DNA of 34,781 nt from JAVKFF01 sp040226215 (GTDB lineage Bacteria; Pseudomonadota; Alphaproteobacteria; DSM-16000; Inquilinaceae). Made by a program: the position numbers and the translations under genes. Below are positions 22,093 through 30,015 of this stretch, in pieces (within the stretch, counting starts at the first letter, position 1; every line of letters begins with the position of its first letter). The stretch lies in the NCBI GenBank assembly GCA_040226215.1, contig JAVKFF010000111.1, forward strand, positions 1 to 34,781. Direction: 5' to 3'. Below the pieces are notes generated by a model. The model was not told the DNA's origin. It saw only the letters and a list, made by a program, of their open reading frames with translations, and made no database searches.

Positions 22093-23010
22093 TCAGGCCC
22101 CCACGCCGAAGGCGATGGAGAACGGGTCGAGCGGCCGGGCCACGAGGTCGTAGGCGAGCTTCAGGCAGACCGCCAGCACCAGCGTGGCGAGGATGGCCCG
22201 CGCCTGCTCGCCCCGGAGCCGGCCGGCCGCCCGGATGCCGAACTGGGCGCCGATGACGCTGCCGATCAGCAGGATCAGGGCCAGCACGACGTCGACGGTG
22301 TGGGTCTGGATGGCGTGCAGGAAGGTGGCGATGGCGGTGGAGAAGATGATCTGGAACAGCGAGGTGCCGGCGACCAGCGAGGCCGGCATGCCGAGCAGAT
22401 AGATCATCGCCGGGACCAGGAAGAAGCCGCCGCCGATGCCCATGATGGCGACCAGCAGCCCGCCCATCAGGCCGATGGCGAAGGGCAGCAGGGCGGAGAT
22501 GTAGAGCCGGCTCTTGGGGAAGCGCATCTTCCACGGCATGCCGTGCAGCGCGTTGTGCTGGTGCAGCTTGCGCCGCACCCCGCCCTTGCGCCCCTTCAGC
22601 ATGGTGCGCAGGGATTCGACGAACATCAGCCCGCCGATCGTGCCCAGGAAGAACACGTACATCAGCGAGATCACCAGGTCGATCTGGCCCAGCGATTGCA
22701 GGATGTCGAAGATCCAGACGCCGACGACCGTGCCGATGGTCGATCCGCAGAGCATCACCACGCCCATGCGCACGTCGACATTGCCGCGGCGCCAGTGGCC
22801 CAGCACGCCGGAAACGCTGGCGGCGACCAACTGGTTCGACTGGGTGCCCACGGCGACGGCGGGGGGCACGCCGATGAAGATCAGCAGCGGCGTCATCAGG
22901 AAGCCGCCGCCGACGCCGAACATCCCCGACAGGAAGCCGACCCCCCCGCCCATGACCAGGAGCATGAGAAGGTCGACCGACATTTCGGCGATGGGCAGAT
23001 AGATCTGCAT
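22093..23010 (-). CDS. TauE/SafE-family anion exporter-like permease
   Basis: A 305-residue inner-membrane protein with the duplicated TauE/SafE architecture: the first glycine-rich repeat GVGFLSGMFGVGGGFLMTPLL with GVPPAVAVGTQSNQLVAASVSG, and the second GLMGGLLVAIMGIGGGFFLVPAMIYLLGMPASLVAGTSLFQ. About eight membrane segments are visible, with a basic cytoplasmic loop (LKGRKGGVRRKLHQHN) between the halves. The family exports or imports sulfite, sulfoacetate and related organosulfur anions. It is first in a two-gene unit with the TIGR02186 protein. No sulfur-metabolism gene is nearby, so the substrate cannot be assigned. Confidence 0.9.
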   Translation of the reverse strand: MQIYLPIAEMSVDLLMLLVMGGGVGFLSGMFGVGGGFLMTPLLIFIGVPPAVAVGTQSNQLVAASVSGVLGHWRRGNVDVRMGVVMLCGSTIGTVVGVWIFDILQSLGQIDLVISLMYVFFLGTIGGLMFVESLRTMLKGRKGGVRRKLHQHNALHGMPWKMRFPKSRLYISALLPFAIGLMGGLLVAIMGIGGGFFLVPAMIYLLGMPASLVAGTSLFQIIFSTAIATFLHAIQTHTVDVVLALILLIGSVIGAQFGIRAAGRLRGEQARAILATLVLAVCLKLAYDLVARPLDPFSIAFGVGA

Positions 23011-23113
23011 GCGACGCGTGCGGACCCGCGGTTTGGCGAATCACCGGCGAACCCCCCGTCCGCCCCGGCGATTCGCAAGACCTTACGCCTCGAAAACGGG
23101 ATCGGGTAGGGGT

Positions 23114-23749
23114 TCAGCCCGGGAAATCGGGGAAATTACTGTGAAATTCGTCGACGATTGCCGCCAGCACCAGGCGGGCCGCAGCCAGCGTGCGCTCCAG
23201 CGGCCAACCGGGGGTGTCCGGCACGCTGCCGGGCAGCGGCGGCAGGTGCACGAATCCGGCGATCCGGTCGGCCGGCATCAGGTGCAGCCCGGCGGTCAGC
23301 GCGGTGTTGCAGACATAGCCGCCGGCATCGTCGGACAGCACCACCGCGTGCCCGGCCCGGACCAGCGCCGGCTCGATGCGCGCCAGGGGCAGCCGGCTGG
23401 GCAGGGTCGCGGCCGCCCCCGGCACGACCGGGTCGCCGGCCGGCTGGCGTCCGTCATTGTCGGGCTTGGCGGCGGTGATGGCGTTGCGCCCGGTGGTTTC
23501 AAGCCGGATGGCGGTGGCGGCCGGGGCTACGCCGAAGCCGAGCCAGACAGCAGGACGGTGCGTGGCGATCAACGCCTGGAGCGCCGCCACCGCGCCCTCA
23601 TGGCTGACCGGCAGCTCCGCTCCGACGATGCCGCGCGCCCGATCGGAAAGCGCCGCCATCACCGCCAGCGACGGATTGTCCACGATCCCGCCGAAGGCAC
23701 CGAATCCGGTGACGAGGATGGTGGGATCAGTAGTGATAGCGGCAGGCAA
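23114..23749 (-). CDS. pcp: Pyroglutamyl-peptidase I (peptidase C15)
   Basis: A cytosolic cysteine peptidase that removes N-terminal pyroglutamate. The 211-residue protein has ILVTGFGAFGGIVDNPS at the start and a complete Glu-Cys-His triad: E84 in TAIRLETTGRNA, C147 in DDAGGYVCNTALTAGLH and H168 in FVHLPPLPG. The start is TTG at 23749: the only other in-frame codons before an upstream stop are not starts, and GGAG lies 4 nt before it. It begins 26 bp after the trpS stop on the same strand, so it is likely cotranscribed with trpS. Confidence 0.9.
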   Translation of the reverse strand: MPAAITTDPTILVTGFGAFGGIVDNPSLAVMAALSDRARGIVGAELPVSHEGAVAALQALIATHRPAVWLGFGVAPAATAIRLETTGRNAITAAKPDNDGRQPAGDPVVPGAAATLPSRLPLARIEPALVRAGHAVVLSDDAGGYVCNTALTAGLHLMPADRIAGFVHLPPLPGSVPDTPGWPLERTLAAARLVLAAIVDEFHSNFPDFPG

Positions 23750-23775
23750 TGATCTCCAGCCTCATGTCCTCGCCC

Positions 23776-24792
23776 TCACCCCCTCAGCAGCCCCATGATC
23801 TCCTGGGTTTCGCGCAGGATGGGTTGGGCCAGTGCCGCGGCGCGGTCGGCGCCGTGGGCGAGCAGGCGGTCGATCTCGGCCGGGTCGGCCATCAGGCCGT
23901 TCAGGCGGTCGGCGATCGGCGCCAGGGCGGCGACGGCGGCCTCCGTCAGGGCCGCCTTGAAGCGCGAGAACTGGGCGCCGGCGAACGCCGCCAGCACCTG
24001 CTCGACGCTCTGGTCGGTCAGCGCCGCGTAGATCGCCACCAGGTTCTCCGCCTCCGGCCGGTTCTCCAGGCCCTTGGCCTCGCCCGGCAGCGGCTCGGCG
24101 TCGGTGCGGGCCTTGCGGAATTTCGCGGCGATGGTGTCGGCGTCGTCGCGCATGTTGATGCGGCTCATGTCCGAGGTGTCGGACTTGGACATCTTCTTGG
24201 TGCCGTCGCGCAGGCTCATCACCCGCGTCGCCGCGCCCATGATCTGCGGCTCGGGCAGCGGGAAGTGCTCGATCCCGAAGCGGTGGTTGAAGCTGCCGGC
24301 GATCTCGCGGGTCAGCTCCAGGTGCTGCTTCTGGTCCTCGCCCACCGGCACGTGGGTCGCCTTGTAGGCCAGGATGTCGGCCGCCATCAGCACGGGATAG
24401 GCGAAAAGACCATGCATGGCCTGATCCTGCTGCTTGCCGGCCTTGTCCTTGAACTGCGTCATGCGCCTGAGCCAGCCCATCGGCGTCAGGCAGGAGAACA
24501 GCCAGGCGAGCTCCGCATGGGCGGTCACCCGGTGCTGGCAGAACAGGATCGAGTGCTCGGGATCGATGCCCGAGGCGATCAGCGTCGCCGCCAGCTCCCG
24601 CGTCTGGGCGGTCAGCGCCTTGGGGTCCTGCGGAATGGTCAGCGCGTGCAGGTCGACGACGCAGTAGATGCACTCGAAGCTTTCCTGCAGACCCACCCAG
24701 TTGCGCACCGCGCCCAGATAGTTGCCCAGATGCATGGCGTGGGTCGGCTGGATGCCGGAGAAGATCCGGTTCGTCGGAATGGGCGTGACCAT
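23776..24792 (-). CDS. trpS: Tryptophan--tRNA ligase
   Basis: Class Ic aminoacyl-tRNA synthetase charging tRNA-Trp. The 338-residue protein has the HIGH-type motif as THAMHLGNYLGA (about 18-29) after FSGIQP, the substrate-site FKDKAGKQQDQAMHGLFAYPVLMAADIL, and the KMSKS loop in GTKKMSKSDTSD (about residue 200). The C-terminus ends in the usual helical domain. ATG at 24792. Part of the conserved glnD-murJ-trpS-usp-nfu order. Confidence 0.97.
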   Translation of the reverse strand: MVTPIPTNRIFSGIQPTHAMHLGNYLGAVRNWVGLQESFECIYCVVDLHALTIPQDPKALTAQTRELAATLIASGIDPEHSILFCQHRVTAHAELAWLFSCLTPMGWLRRMTQFKDKAGKQQDQAMHGLFAYPVLMAADILAYKATHVPVGEDQKQHLELTREIAGSFNHRFGIEHFPLPEPQIMGAATRVMSLRDGTKKMSKSDTSDMSRINMRDDADTIAAKFRKARTDAEPLPGEAKGLENRPEAENLVAIYAALTDQSVEQVLAAFAGAQFSRFKAALTEAAVAALAPIADRLNGLMADPAEIDRLLAHGADRAAALAQPILRETQEIMGLLRG

Positions 24793-24903
24793 GGGGGCGG
24801 CGCTTCTGTGTCGCGGGGGAAGAGGGGGAACGGGCGCGGTTTATCGCCAAGGCCCCGGCGCCGGTCAAGCGCCATCGGGCCTGACGGCGCGCCGCCGGCG
24901 TCG

Positions 24904-26481
24904 TCAGCGCCGGCGCAACACCCGGGCGAACTCGCCGAGCCGGACGGCACCGGCGAGCTGGCAGGCGGCGAAATAGAACGCCATCGCCCCGGCGACCAGA
25001 AGCAGCAGCGTCGGGATCTGCCAGGCGGAGGCGGCGGCCAGCGCGTCGCCCAGCAGCAGCGCCGCGACGACGAGCCCGCCGATCATCGCCAGCGTCACCA
25101 GGGCCTGGCGGACCAGCCGGGCGCGCAGCCTTGCGTCCGGCGCGAACCAGCCGCGCCCGCCCAGCCGGCGGGCCAGCAGGGCGACGTTCAGCCACGCGGT
25201 CACCCCGGTCGACAGGGCGATGCCGACATGGCCGACGCGCGGCGGCAGGATGAGGATCAGCGCCACCGAGCCTAGGATGTTGGCCAGCGTGGCGACGACG
25301 GCGAAGCGCATCGGCGTGCCGGTGTCCTGGCGGGCGTAGAAGGCGGTCTGCAGGATCTTGATCAGCACATAGGCAGGCACGCCGATGGCGTAGCCCATCA
25401 GCGCGTAGGCGGTCAGACGCGCCGCATCGCCGTCGAAGGCGCCGCGCTCGAACAGGGTGCTGATCAGCGGCCAGGCGAGCGCCAGCAGGCCGCCGGCGGC
25501 CGGCAGGGCCAGCAGCATGGCGTATTCGATGGCGCGGTTCTGGGCCGCCGCCACCGCCGCGGCCGAGGCGTCGTTGCCGTCGAGCTTCGCCTTGCGCACC
25601 AGGCGCGAGAGGATCGGCAGCAGCGCGGTGCCGATGGCGATGCCGATGACGCCGAGGGGCAGCTGGTAGAGCCGGTCGGCGTAGTAGAGGAAGCTGATCG
25701 CGCCGACCGGCAGCAGCGAGGCCAGGATCAGGTCGGCGAAGGCGTTGATCTGCATCACGCCCGCGCCCAGTGCCGCCGGTCCCATGTTGCGGAACAGCCG
25801 GCGGATGCGCGGGCTCAGCACCGGCAGGGGCAGGCGCAGGGCCATGCCGGCGCGGGCCGCGACGAAGGCGACGAGCAGGAGCTGGGCGATACCGGCGATC
25901 GGCACCGCCCAGGCCAGCGCCTGGCCGGCGGCGAGGTCGGTGTAGCGGGCGACCAGCAGCCCGCCGATGAGACAGAGATTGAACAGGATCGGCGCCGCCG
26001 CGAAGGGGGCGAACCGCTCGAGCGAGTTCAGCACGCCGCCATAGAGCGCCGTCAGGCTCATCAGCATGAGATAGGGGAAGGTGTCCCGCGCGAAGGCGAC
26101 GGCCGGCTCGAAGCGCACCGGATCGTCGACGAAGCCCGGCGCGATCAGCGGCACCAGCGACGGCATGGCGAGGATGGCCAGACCGGTGAGCGGCAGCAGG
26201 ATGGCGACCATGACGGCGGCCGTGCGCTCGGCGAACTCCTTGGCGGAGGCCGCGCCCCGCTCCTCCAGCTCGCCCGCGAAGATCGGCACGAAGGCGACCG
26301 AGAACGCGCCCTCGGCGAAGACGCGGCGGAACAGGTTGGGCAGCTTGAGTGCGACGAAGAAGGCGTCGGCGATCGGCCCGGCGCCGAGCATGGCGGCGGT
26401 CAGGATGTCCCGGACGAAGCCGGCGACCCGGCTGGCCAGCGTCAGCCCGCCGGTGGTGGTGAAACCGCGAATCAGCGACAT
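24904..26481 (-). CDS. murJ: Lipid II flippase MurJ
   Basis: MurJ (MviN) moves lipid II across the inner membrane for peptidoglycan synthesis. The 525-residue protein has about 14 membrane segments. The N-terminal GFTTTGGLTLASRVAGFVRDILTA and GAGPIADAFFVALKLPNLFRRVFAEGAFSVAFVP are family hallmarks carrying the conserved Arg residues of the central cavity. ATG at 26481, divergent from the GH13-type gene; 111 bp ahead of trpS. In related genomes glnD lies directly upstream; here the two are separated by the 26482-30015 insertion. Confidence 0.97.
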   Translation of the reverse strand: MSLIRGFTTTGGLTLASRVAGFVRDILTAAMLGAGPIADAFFVALKLPNLFRRVFAEGAFSVAFVPIFAGELEERGAASAKEFAERTAAVMVAILLPLTGLAILAMPSLVPLIAPGFVDDPVRFEPAVAFARDTFPYLMLMSLTALYGGVLNSLERFAPFAAAPILFNLCLIGGLLVARYTDLAAGQALAWAVPIAGIAQLLLVAFVAARAGMALRLPLPVLSPRIRRLFRNMGPAALGAGVMQINAFADLILASLLPVGAISFLYYADRLYQLPLGVIGIAIGTALLPILSRLVRKAKLDGNDASAAAVAAAQNRAIEYAMLLALPAAGGLLALAWPLISTLFERGAFDGDAARLTAYALMGYAIGVPAYVLIKILQTAFYARQDTGTPMRFAVVATLANILGSVALILILPPRVGHVGIALSTGVTAWLNVALLARRLGGRGWFAPDARLRARLVRQALVTLAMIGGLVVAALLLGDALAAASAWQIPTLLLLVAGAMAFYFAACQLAGAVRLGEFARVLRRR

Positions 26482-26539
26482 GGTGCGGACATTGTGCGCG
26501 CGATCGGCGCCTCGGGGGAATCCTGGCGGAGCCGGGGGC

Positions 26540-26568
26540 TTGTCATCGCCGCGCCGGCACGAAAGTAT
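26540..26568 (+). promoter_or_regulatory. Possible promoter of the GH13-type hydrolase
   Basis: TTGTCA (26540-26545), 17 bp, AAGTAT (26563-26568), within the 141-bp divergent gap shared with murJ. A GGAGG at 26605-26609 precedes the ATG at 26623 by 13 nt. The -10 match is weak. Confidence 0.27.
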
Positions 26569-26622
26569 CGGTGCACCCAGCCAACACCCGCTTCACGGCA
26601 ACATGGAGGCATCGCCGGACCG

Positions 26623-29070
26623 ATGACCGACACGCCCGAAACCGTATCCGCGCCCACACCCCGGCCAGAAATGCCGCCGCCGGTGTTCGATGAGCACAAG
26701 GCGGCGAGCCTGGCCCACTGGTGCGGCGAGGAGATCGTCGCGGCGGGCGACCCCTTCGCCGCCGCCCAGCGGATCTGCCGACGCCTGGGCACGCGGGTCG
26801 AGGACGACCGGGTGCTGTTCGGCTTCTGGGCGCCGGAGCTGCTGGAGGAAGGCGTCGGCGCGGACGACGCCTTCCTGGAGATCTGGCGGCCGGTCGACGC
26901 GCTCGGCCTCGCCACGCGGGAGCAGACGGTGCGCTTCCGGCGCTTCCGCCTGCCGCTGCGCCGCCACGAGGAGTTCGCCTTCTCCGCCGCCGCCAACATC
27001 GTCGCCGGCAACCGCCAGACGGTGGGCGATCTCTACTGGCTGCGCTATCGCGGCCGGGACGGCGGCTGGCGCACCCTGCCCGACTATGTCGCCTGGTCGG
27101 TGCCCTTCGGCGCCTTCGCCCCGGCGGAGGTCTACGACATCGACCGCCTGCAGGCCGAGCGTGGCGACAAGGCCTATTGGCGGGCGCTCGCGGCGACGGC
27201 GGACGCCGACGGGCTGGTGCGCCAGGGCCCGGCCGTCAACATCCTGCAGATCCACACCCGCACGGGGTCGGCCGGCGGCACGCTGGCGGGGCTGACGCGC
27301 ATCTACTCGGTCATCGCCGCCAAGCTGCGCAACGGCCAGCCCCTGGTGACGGAGGAGGAGCCCTATGCCGACTACGACGCCGTCCAGCTGCTGCCGCTGG
27401 AGCCGATCATCGAGTACGAGGCGGGCCCGCGCTTCTGGGAGGTCGCTGAGGATGCCGACGGGGCGGAGCAGGACGACGCGGTCGCGGTGACGCTGCGGCG
27501 GCCGGACTGCACCAATTGGGGCTACGACATCGTCATCTCCGCCTCCTCGGCGATCAATCCGGCGATCCTCGACAGCGGCCGGCCGGACGAGCTGGTCGAC
27601 CTCGCCGCGGTACTGCACGGCTTTCCCGGCAAGCCGATCCGGCTGATCCTCGACGTCGTCTTCGGCCATGCCGACAACCAGGCGGTGCCGCTGATCAGCC
27701 GGCACTTCTTCGCCGGGCCCAACATGTACGGCCAGGACCTGAACTACCGCCACCCGGTGGTGCGCGCACTCCTCCTGGAGATGCAGCGGCGCAAGGTCGA
27801 TTTCGGCGCCGACGGGGTGCGCGTCGACGGCGCCCAGGACTTCAAGTGGTGGGACGCCGATGCCGGCATCGCCCGGCACGACGACGCGTTTCTGCGCGAG
27901 ATGACCCTGGTCGAGCAGGAGGTGGCCGGCTGCCGCTACCGGCCCTGGATGATCTTCGAGGACGGCCGGCCCTGGCCGCAGGTGGACTGGGAGCTGGCCT
28001 CGAACTACCGCGCGGTGATCGAGGACCAGAAGCACATCTCCGACGACATCTTCCAGTGGGGGCCGCTGACCTTCGCCCACAACACGCCTTTCCTGTTCAC
28101 CTTCTGGATGAACAAGCAATGGCGCATCGAGGAGATGCTCAGCGTCGGCGCCAACTGGATCTCCGGCACCGCCAACCACGACACGCTGCGCCGCGGCTAC
28201 CAGGTCGATCCGGAAAAGGGGATCAACTCCCGCCTCGGCGACACGCTCCTGGAGATCCTCGACACCGCCTACGACAACCCGACCACCAGCCTGTTCACCC
28301 ACGCCTTCCTGCCCGGTGTGCCGATGGAGTTCCTGAACGCCGCGATGCGCGCCTCCTGGGCCTTCATCCGCAATACCGACGACCGCTACGGCGTCAAGGT
28401 GGTGGCGGAGGAGAGCACCTTCTTCACCTGGCAGGTGGACGAGGAGCACTACGGCCTGCCCATGAACTTCCGGCGGCTGAAGGACCTGGGGTTCGAGGAT
28501 CTCGACGGCATGCGCCGTTTCCTCAAGGTGCTGGTGACGGCGGTGGAGGCGACCGACTACGACCTCGACGCCATGGCCGACGTGATCAACGCGGTGACGC
28601 CCGCCCTGCCCGCCACGCCGGTCGACGTGGCGGCGCTGAAACGCTTCGCCAGGGCCTGGATGGACGACGTGCACGACTACTGCAACGTCGCCTACTACCG
28701 CGGCTACCTGTCGCCGGCGCTGACCGGCTACAACCGGGCGCTGCGCCGCTTCCGCGCCGACCGGCCCTGGCTGCGCGGCAATCTGGGCGCGGGCGACGCC
28801 TTCCGGCCGATCACGCCGGTCGCGGGCTCGGTCGTCTTCACCGGCACGCGGGCGAGCCCGGACGGCGCCGAGCGCCTGTTCCTGGCCGCCCACATGGAAG
28901 GTGCGCCCAAGACCTTCGTGCCGCTGGAGCTAGGGCTGCCGGGCCTGGACGGCGCGGCGGCGGACTGGCGGATCGCGCTGGCGACGCCGGGGCTGGCCGA
29001 GGTCGCCCTCGACCGGCCGGTCACCCTGTCGGACTGCCGCGGCTTCGTGGCGCTACGGCGGACCGTCTGA
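26623..29070 (+). CDS. GH13-type glycoside hydrolase, candidate glucosylglycerol hydrolase
   Basis: An 815-residue cytosolic protein (ATG at 26623; no signal peptide). The C-terminal two-thirds has a GH13-like barrel with four recognisable regions: I, LDVVFGH (D344, H349); II, DGVRVDGAQ (R400, nucleophile D402); III, MIFEDGRPW (acid/base E446); IV, SGTANHD (H519, D520). The N-terminal ~300 residues, including VRFRRFRLPLRRHEEFAF and GDLYWLRYRGRDG, are not a typical amylase module. Overall it most resembles GghA, the cyanobacterial hydrolase that degrades the osmolyte glucosylglycerol, but this is from memory of the family. Hydrolysis of another glucoside is possible. It is an accessory gene between murJ and glnD. 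Confidence 0.72.
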   Translation: MTDTPETVSAPTPRPEMPPPVFDEHKAASLAHWCGEEIVAAGDPFAAAQRICRRLGTRVEDDRVLFGFWAPELLEEGVGADDAFLEIWRPVDALGLATREQTVRFRRFRLPLRRHEEFAFSAAANIVAGNRQTVGDLYWLRYRGRDGGWRTLPDYVAWSVPFGAFAPAEVYDIDRLQAERGDKAYWRALAATADADGLVRQGPAVNILQIHTRTGSAGGTLAGLTRIYSVIAAKLRNGQPLVTEEEPYADYDAVQLLPLEPIIEYEAGPRFWEVAEDADGAEQDDAVAVTLRRPDCTNWGYDIVISASSAINPAILDSGRPDELVDLAAVLHGFPGKPIRLILDVVFGHADNQAVPLISRHFFAGPNMYGQDLNYRHPVVRALLLEMQRRKVDFGADGVRVDGAQDFKWWDADAGIARHDDAFLREMTLVEQEVAGCRYRPWMIFEDGRPWPQVDWELASNYRAVIEDQKHISDDIFQWGPLTFAHNTPFLFTFWMNKQWRIEEMLSVGANWISGTANHDTLRRGYQVDPEKGINSRLGDTLLEILDTAYDNPTTSLFTHAFLPGVPMEFLNAAMRASWAFIRNTDDRYGVKVVAEESTFFTWQVDEEHYGLPMNFRRLKDLGFEDLDGMRRFLKVLVTAVEATDYDLDAMADVINAVTPALPATPVDVAALKRFARAWMDDVHDYCNVAYYRGYLSPALTGYNRALRRFRADRPWLRGNLGAGDAFRPITPVAGSVVFTGTRASPDGAERLFLAAHMEGAPKTFVPLELGLPGLDGAAADWRIALATPGLAEVALDRPVTLSDCRGFVALRRTV

Positions 29071-29091
29071 GCGGCTGGGCGGGCGGCGGCC

Positions 29092-29589
29092 CTACCGCGC
29101 GAGCCGCAGGGCCAGCTCGCCGAGCTGGTCGATGCAGGTGCCCCAGCCCTCCATGAAGCCCATCTTGGCGTGGGTCTCGCGGTCGGCGTCGTTCTTGTGC
29201 AGGGCGCGGGCGGTGTAGCGGGTGCCGCCGGCCTCGTCGGCCAGCGTGACGATGGCGGAGAAGAACGGCTCCTTGTTCGGCCGCCAGCCGGGGCCGAGCG
29301 CGTCGGTGAGGACGATCATCTCCTTCTCCACCACGTGCAGGATCGACCCCGGGTCGCCGCGCATCTCCTCACCCTCGGGCGAGCACATGACGATCTGGAA
29401 GAGACCGCCCGGCCGCATCTCCACGCGCGCCTCGGACACGGTCCAGGGCCTGGGCGCGAACCATTCCTTGAGGTGCTGAGGCTCGGTCCAGCAGCGCCAG
29501 ACGAGCTCTCGCGGCGCCTTCAGCAGCCGGGTGACGGTGAGGTCGAATTCGCCGGCCTCGCCGCCGGCCGTGTTGCTTGCCTGGGTCAT
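29092..29589 (-). CDS. SRPBCC (AHSA1-like) domain protein
   Basis: A 165-residue START/SRPBCC-fold protein. FDLTVTRLLKAPRELVWRCWTEPQHLKEWFAP (about 15-46) is the family opening, followed by VEMRPGGLFQIVM and the C-terminal GWGTCIDQLGELALRL helix that closes the hydrophobic cavity. ATG at 29589 overlaps the arsR stop in ATGA, so the two are translated together. ArsR plus AHSA1-like pairs are widespread and are thought to bind small hydrophobic molecules; the ligand is unknown. It converges on the GH13 gene with a 21-bp gap. Confidence 0.9.
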   Translation of the reverse strand: MTQASNTAGGEAGEFDLTVTRLLKAPRELVWRCWTEPQHLKEWFAPRPWTVSEARVEMRPGGLFQIVMCSPEGEEMRGDPGSILHVVEKEMIVLTDALGPGWRPNKEPFFSAIVTLADEAGGTRYTARALHKNDADRETHAKMGFMEGWGTCIDQLGELALRLAR

Positions 29590-29930
29590 GACTCGCCCTC
29601 CTTGGACTGCAGCTGCTGGAGATAGCCCTCCAGCCTGTCGGTGTGTGCCTCCCACAGCCGGCGCTGCTCCGCGATCCAGCGCTCCGCCCGGGCCAGCGGC
29701 TCCGGCGCCAGGCGGCAGACCCGGACCCGGCCGACCTTGCGGCTGGTCACCAGCCCGCTCTCCTCCAGCACCCGCAGGTGCTGCAGGAGCGAGGGCAGCG
29801 CCATCTCGACCGGACGCGCCAGCTCCCCCACCGAGGCCTCTCCGGCGATCAGACGCTCGACGATCCGACGCCGTGTCGGGTCGGCCAGCGCACGGAAGAC
29901 GGGATCGAGGGCCGGCTGTTGGTTAGGCAT
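29586..29930 (-). CDS. ArsR-family winged-helix repressor
   Basis: A 114-residue ArsR/SmtB-fold regulator: FRALADPTRRRIVERLIAGEASVGELA (about 12-38), recognition helix region MALPSLLQHLRVLEESGLVTSRKVGRVRVCRLAP (about 43-76). It lacks the ELCVCDL metal-site motif of arsenic sensors, so it is not a metal sensor of that type. It heads an operon with the SRPBCC gene. Its ATG lies inside a perfect 18-bp palindrome, with a second imperfect copy 50 bp upstream, showing likely autorepression. No ribosome-binding site is present, fitting a leaderless mRNA. Confidence 0.93.
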   Translation of the reverse strand: MPNQQPALDPVFRALADPTRRRIVERLIAGEASVGELARPVEMALPSLLQHLRVLEESGLVTSRKVGRVRVCRLAPEPLARAERWIAEQRRLWEAHTDRLEGYLQQLQSKEGES

Positions 29931-29939
29931 ATGCCTAAC
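29922..29939. promoter_or_regulatory. ArsR operator O1 (perfect palindrome over the start codon)
   Basis: GTTAGGCATATGCCTAAC is an 18-bp perfect palindrome that includes the arsR ATG (29930-29928) and overlaps the candidate -10 element. The TTAGGC...GCCTAA form matches the expected site for a dimeric winged-helix repressor. Confidence 0.78.
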
Positions 29940-29964
29940 TAATGCGGCCCGGCTGGCGGCGCAA
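29936..29964 (-). promoter_or_regulatory. Candidate arsR promoter, probably leaderless
   Basis: The minus strand has TTGCGC (29964-29959), exactly 17 bp, then TAGTTA (29941-29936). Transcription would begin at or within 1-2 nt of the A of the arsR ATG at 29930. The promoter lies between operators O1 and O2. Confidence 0.42.
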
Positions 29965-29970
29965 GCGAAA

Positions 29971-29990
29971 AGTAAGGGAACTGCCTAACT
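29971..29990. promoter_or_regulatory. ArsR operator O2 (imperfect palindrome)
   Basis: AGTAAGG-GAACTG-CCTAACT pairs at 6 of 7 arm positions and repeats the GCCTAACT half-site of O1. Its centre (29980.5) is exactly 50 bp from the O1 centre (29930.5), upstream of the -35 element. Confidence 0.52.
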
Positions 29991-30015
29991 GTTTTCGAGG
30001 AAGCCGGGAGGCCGC

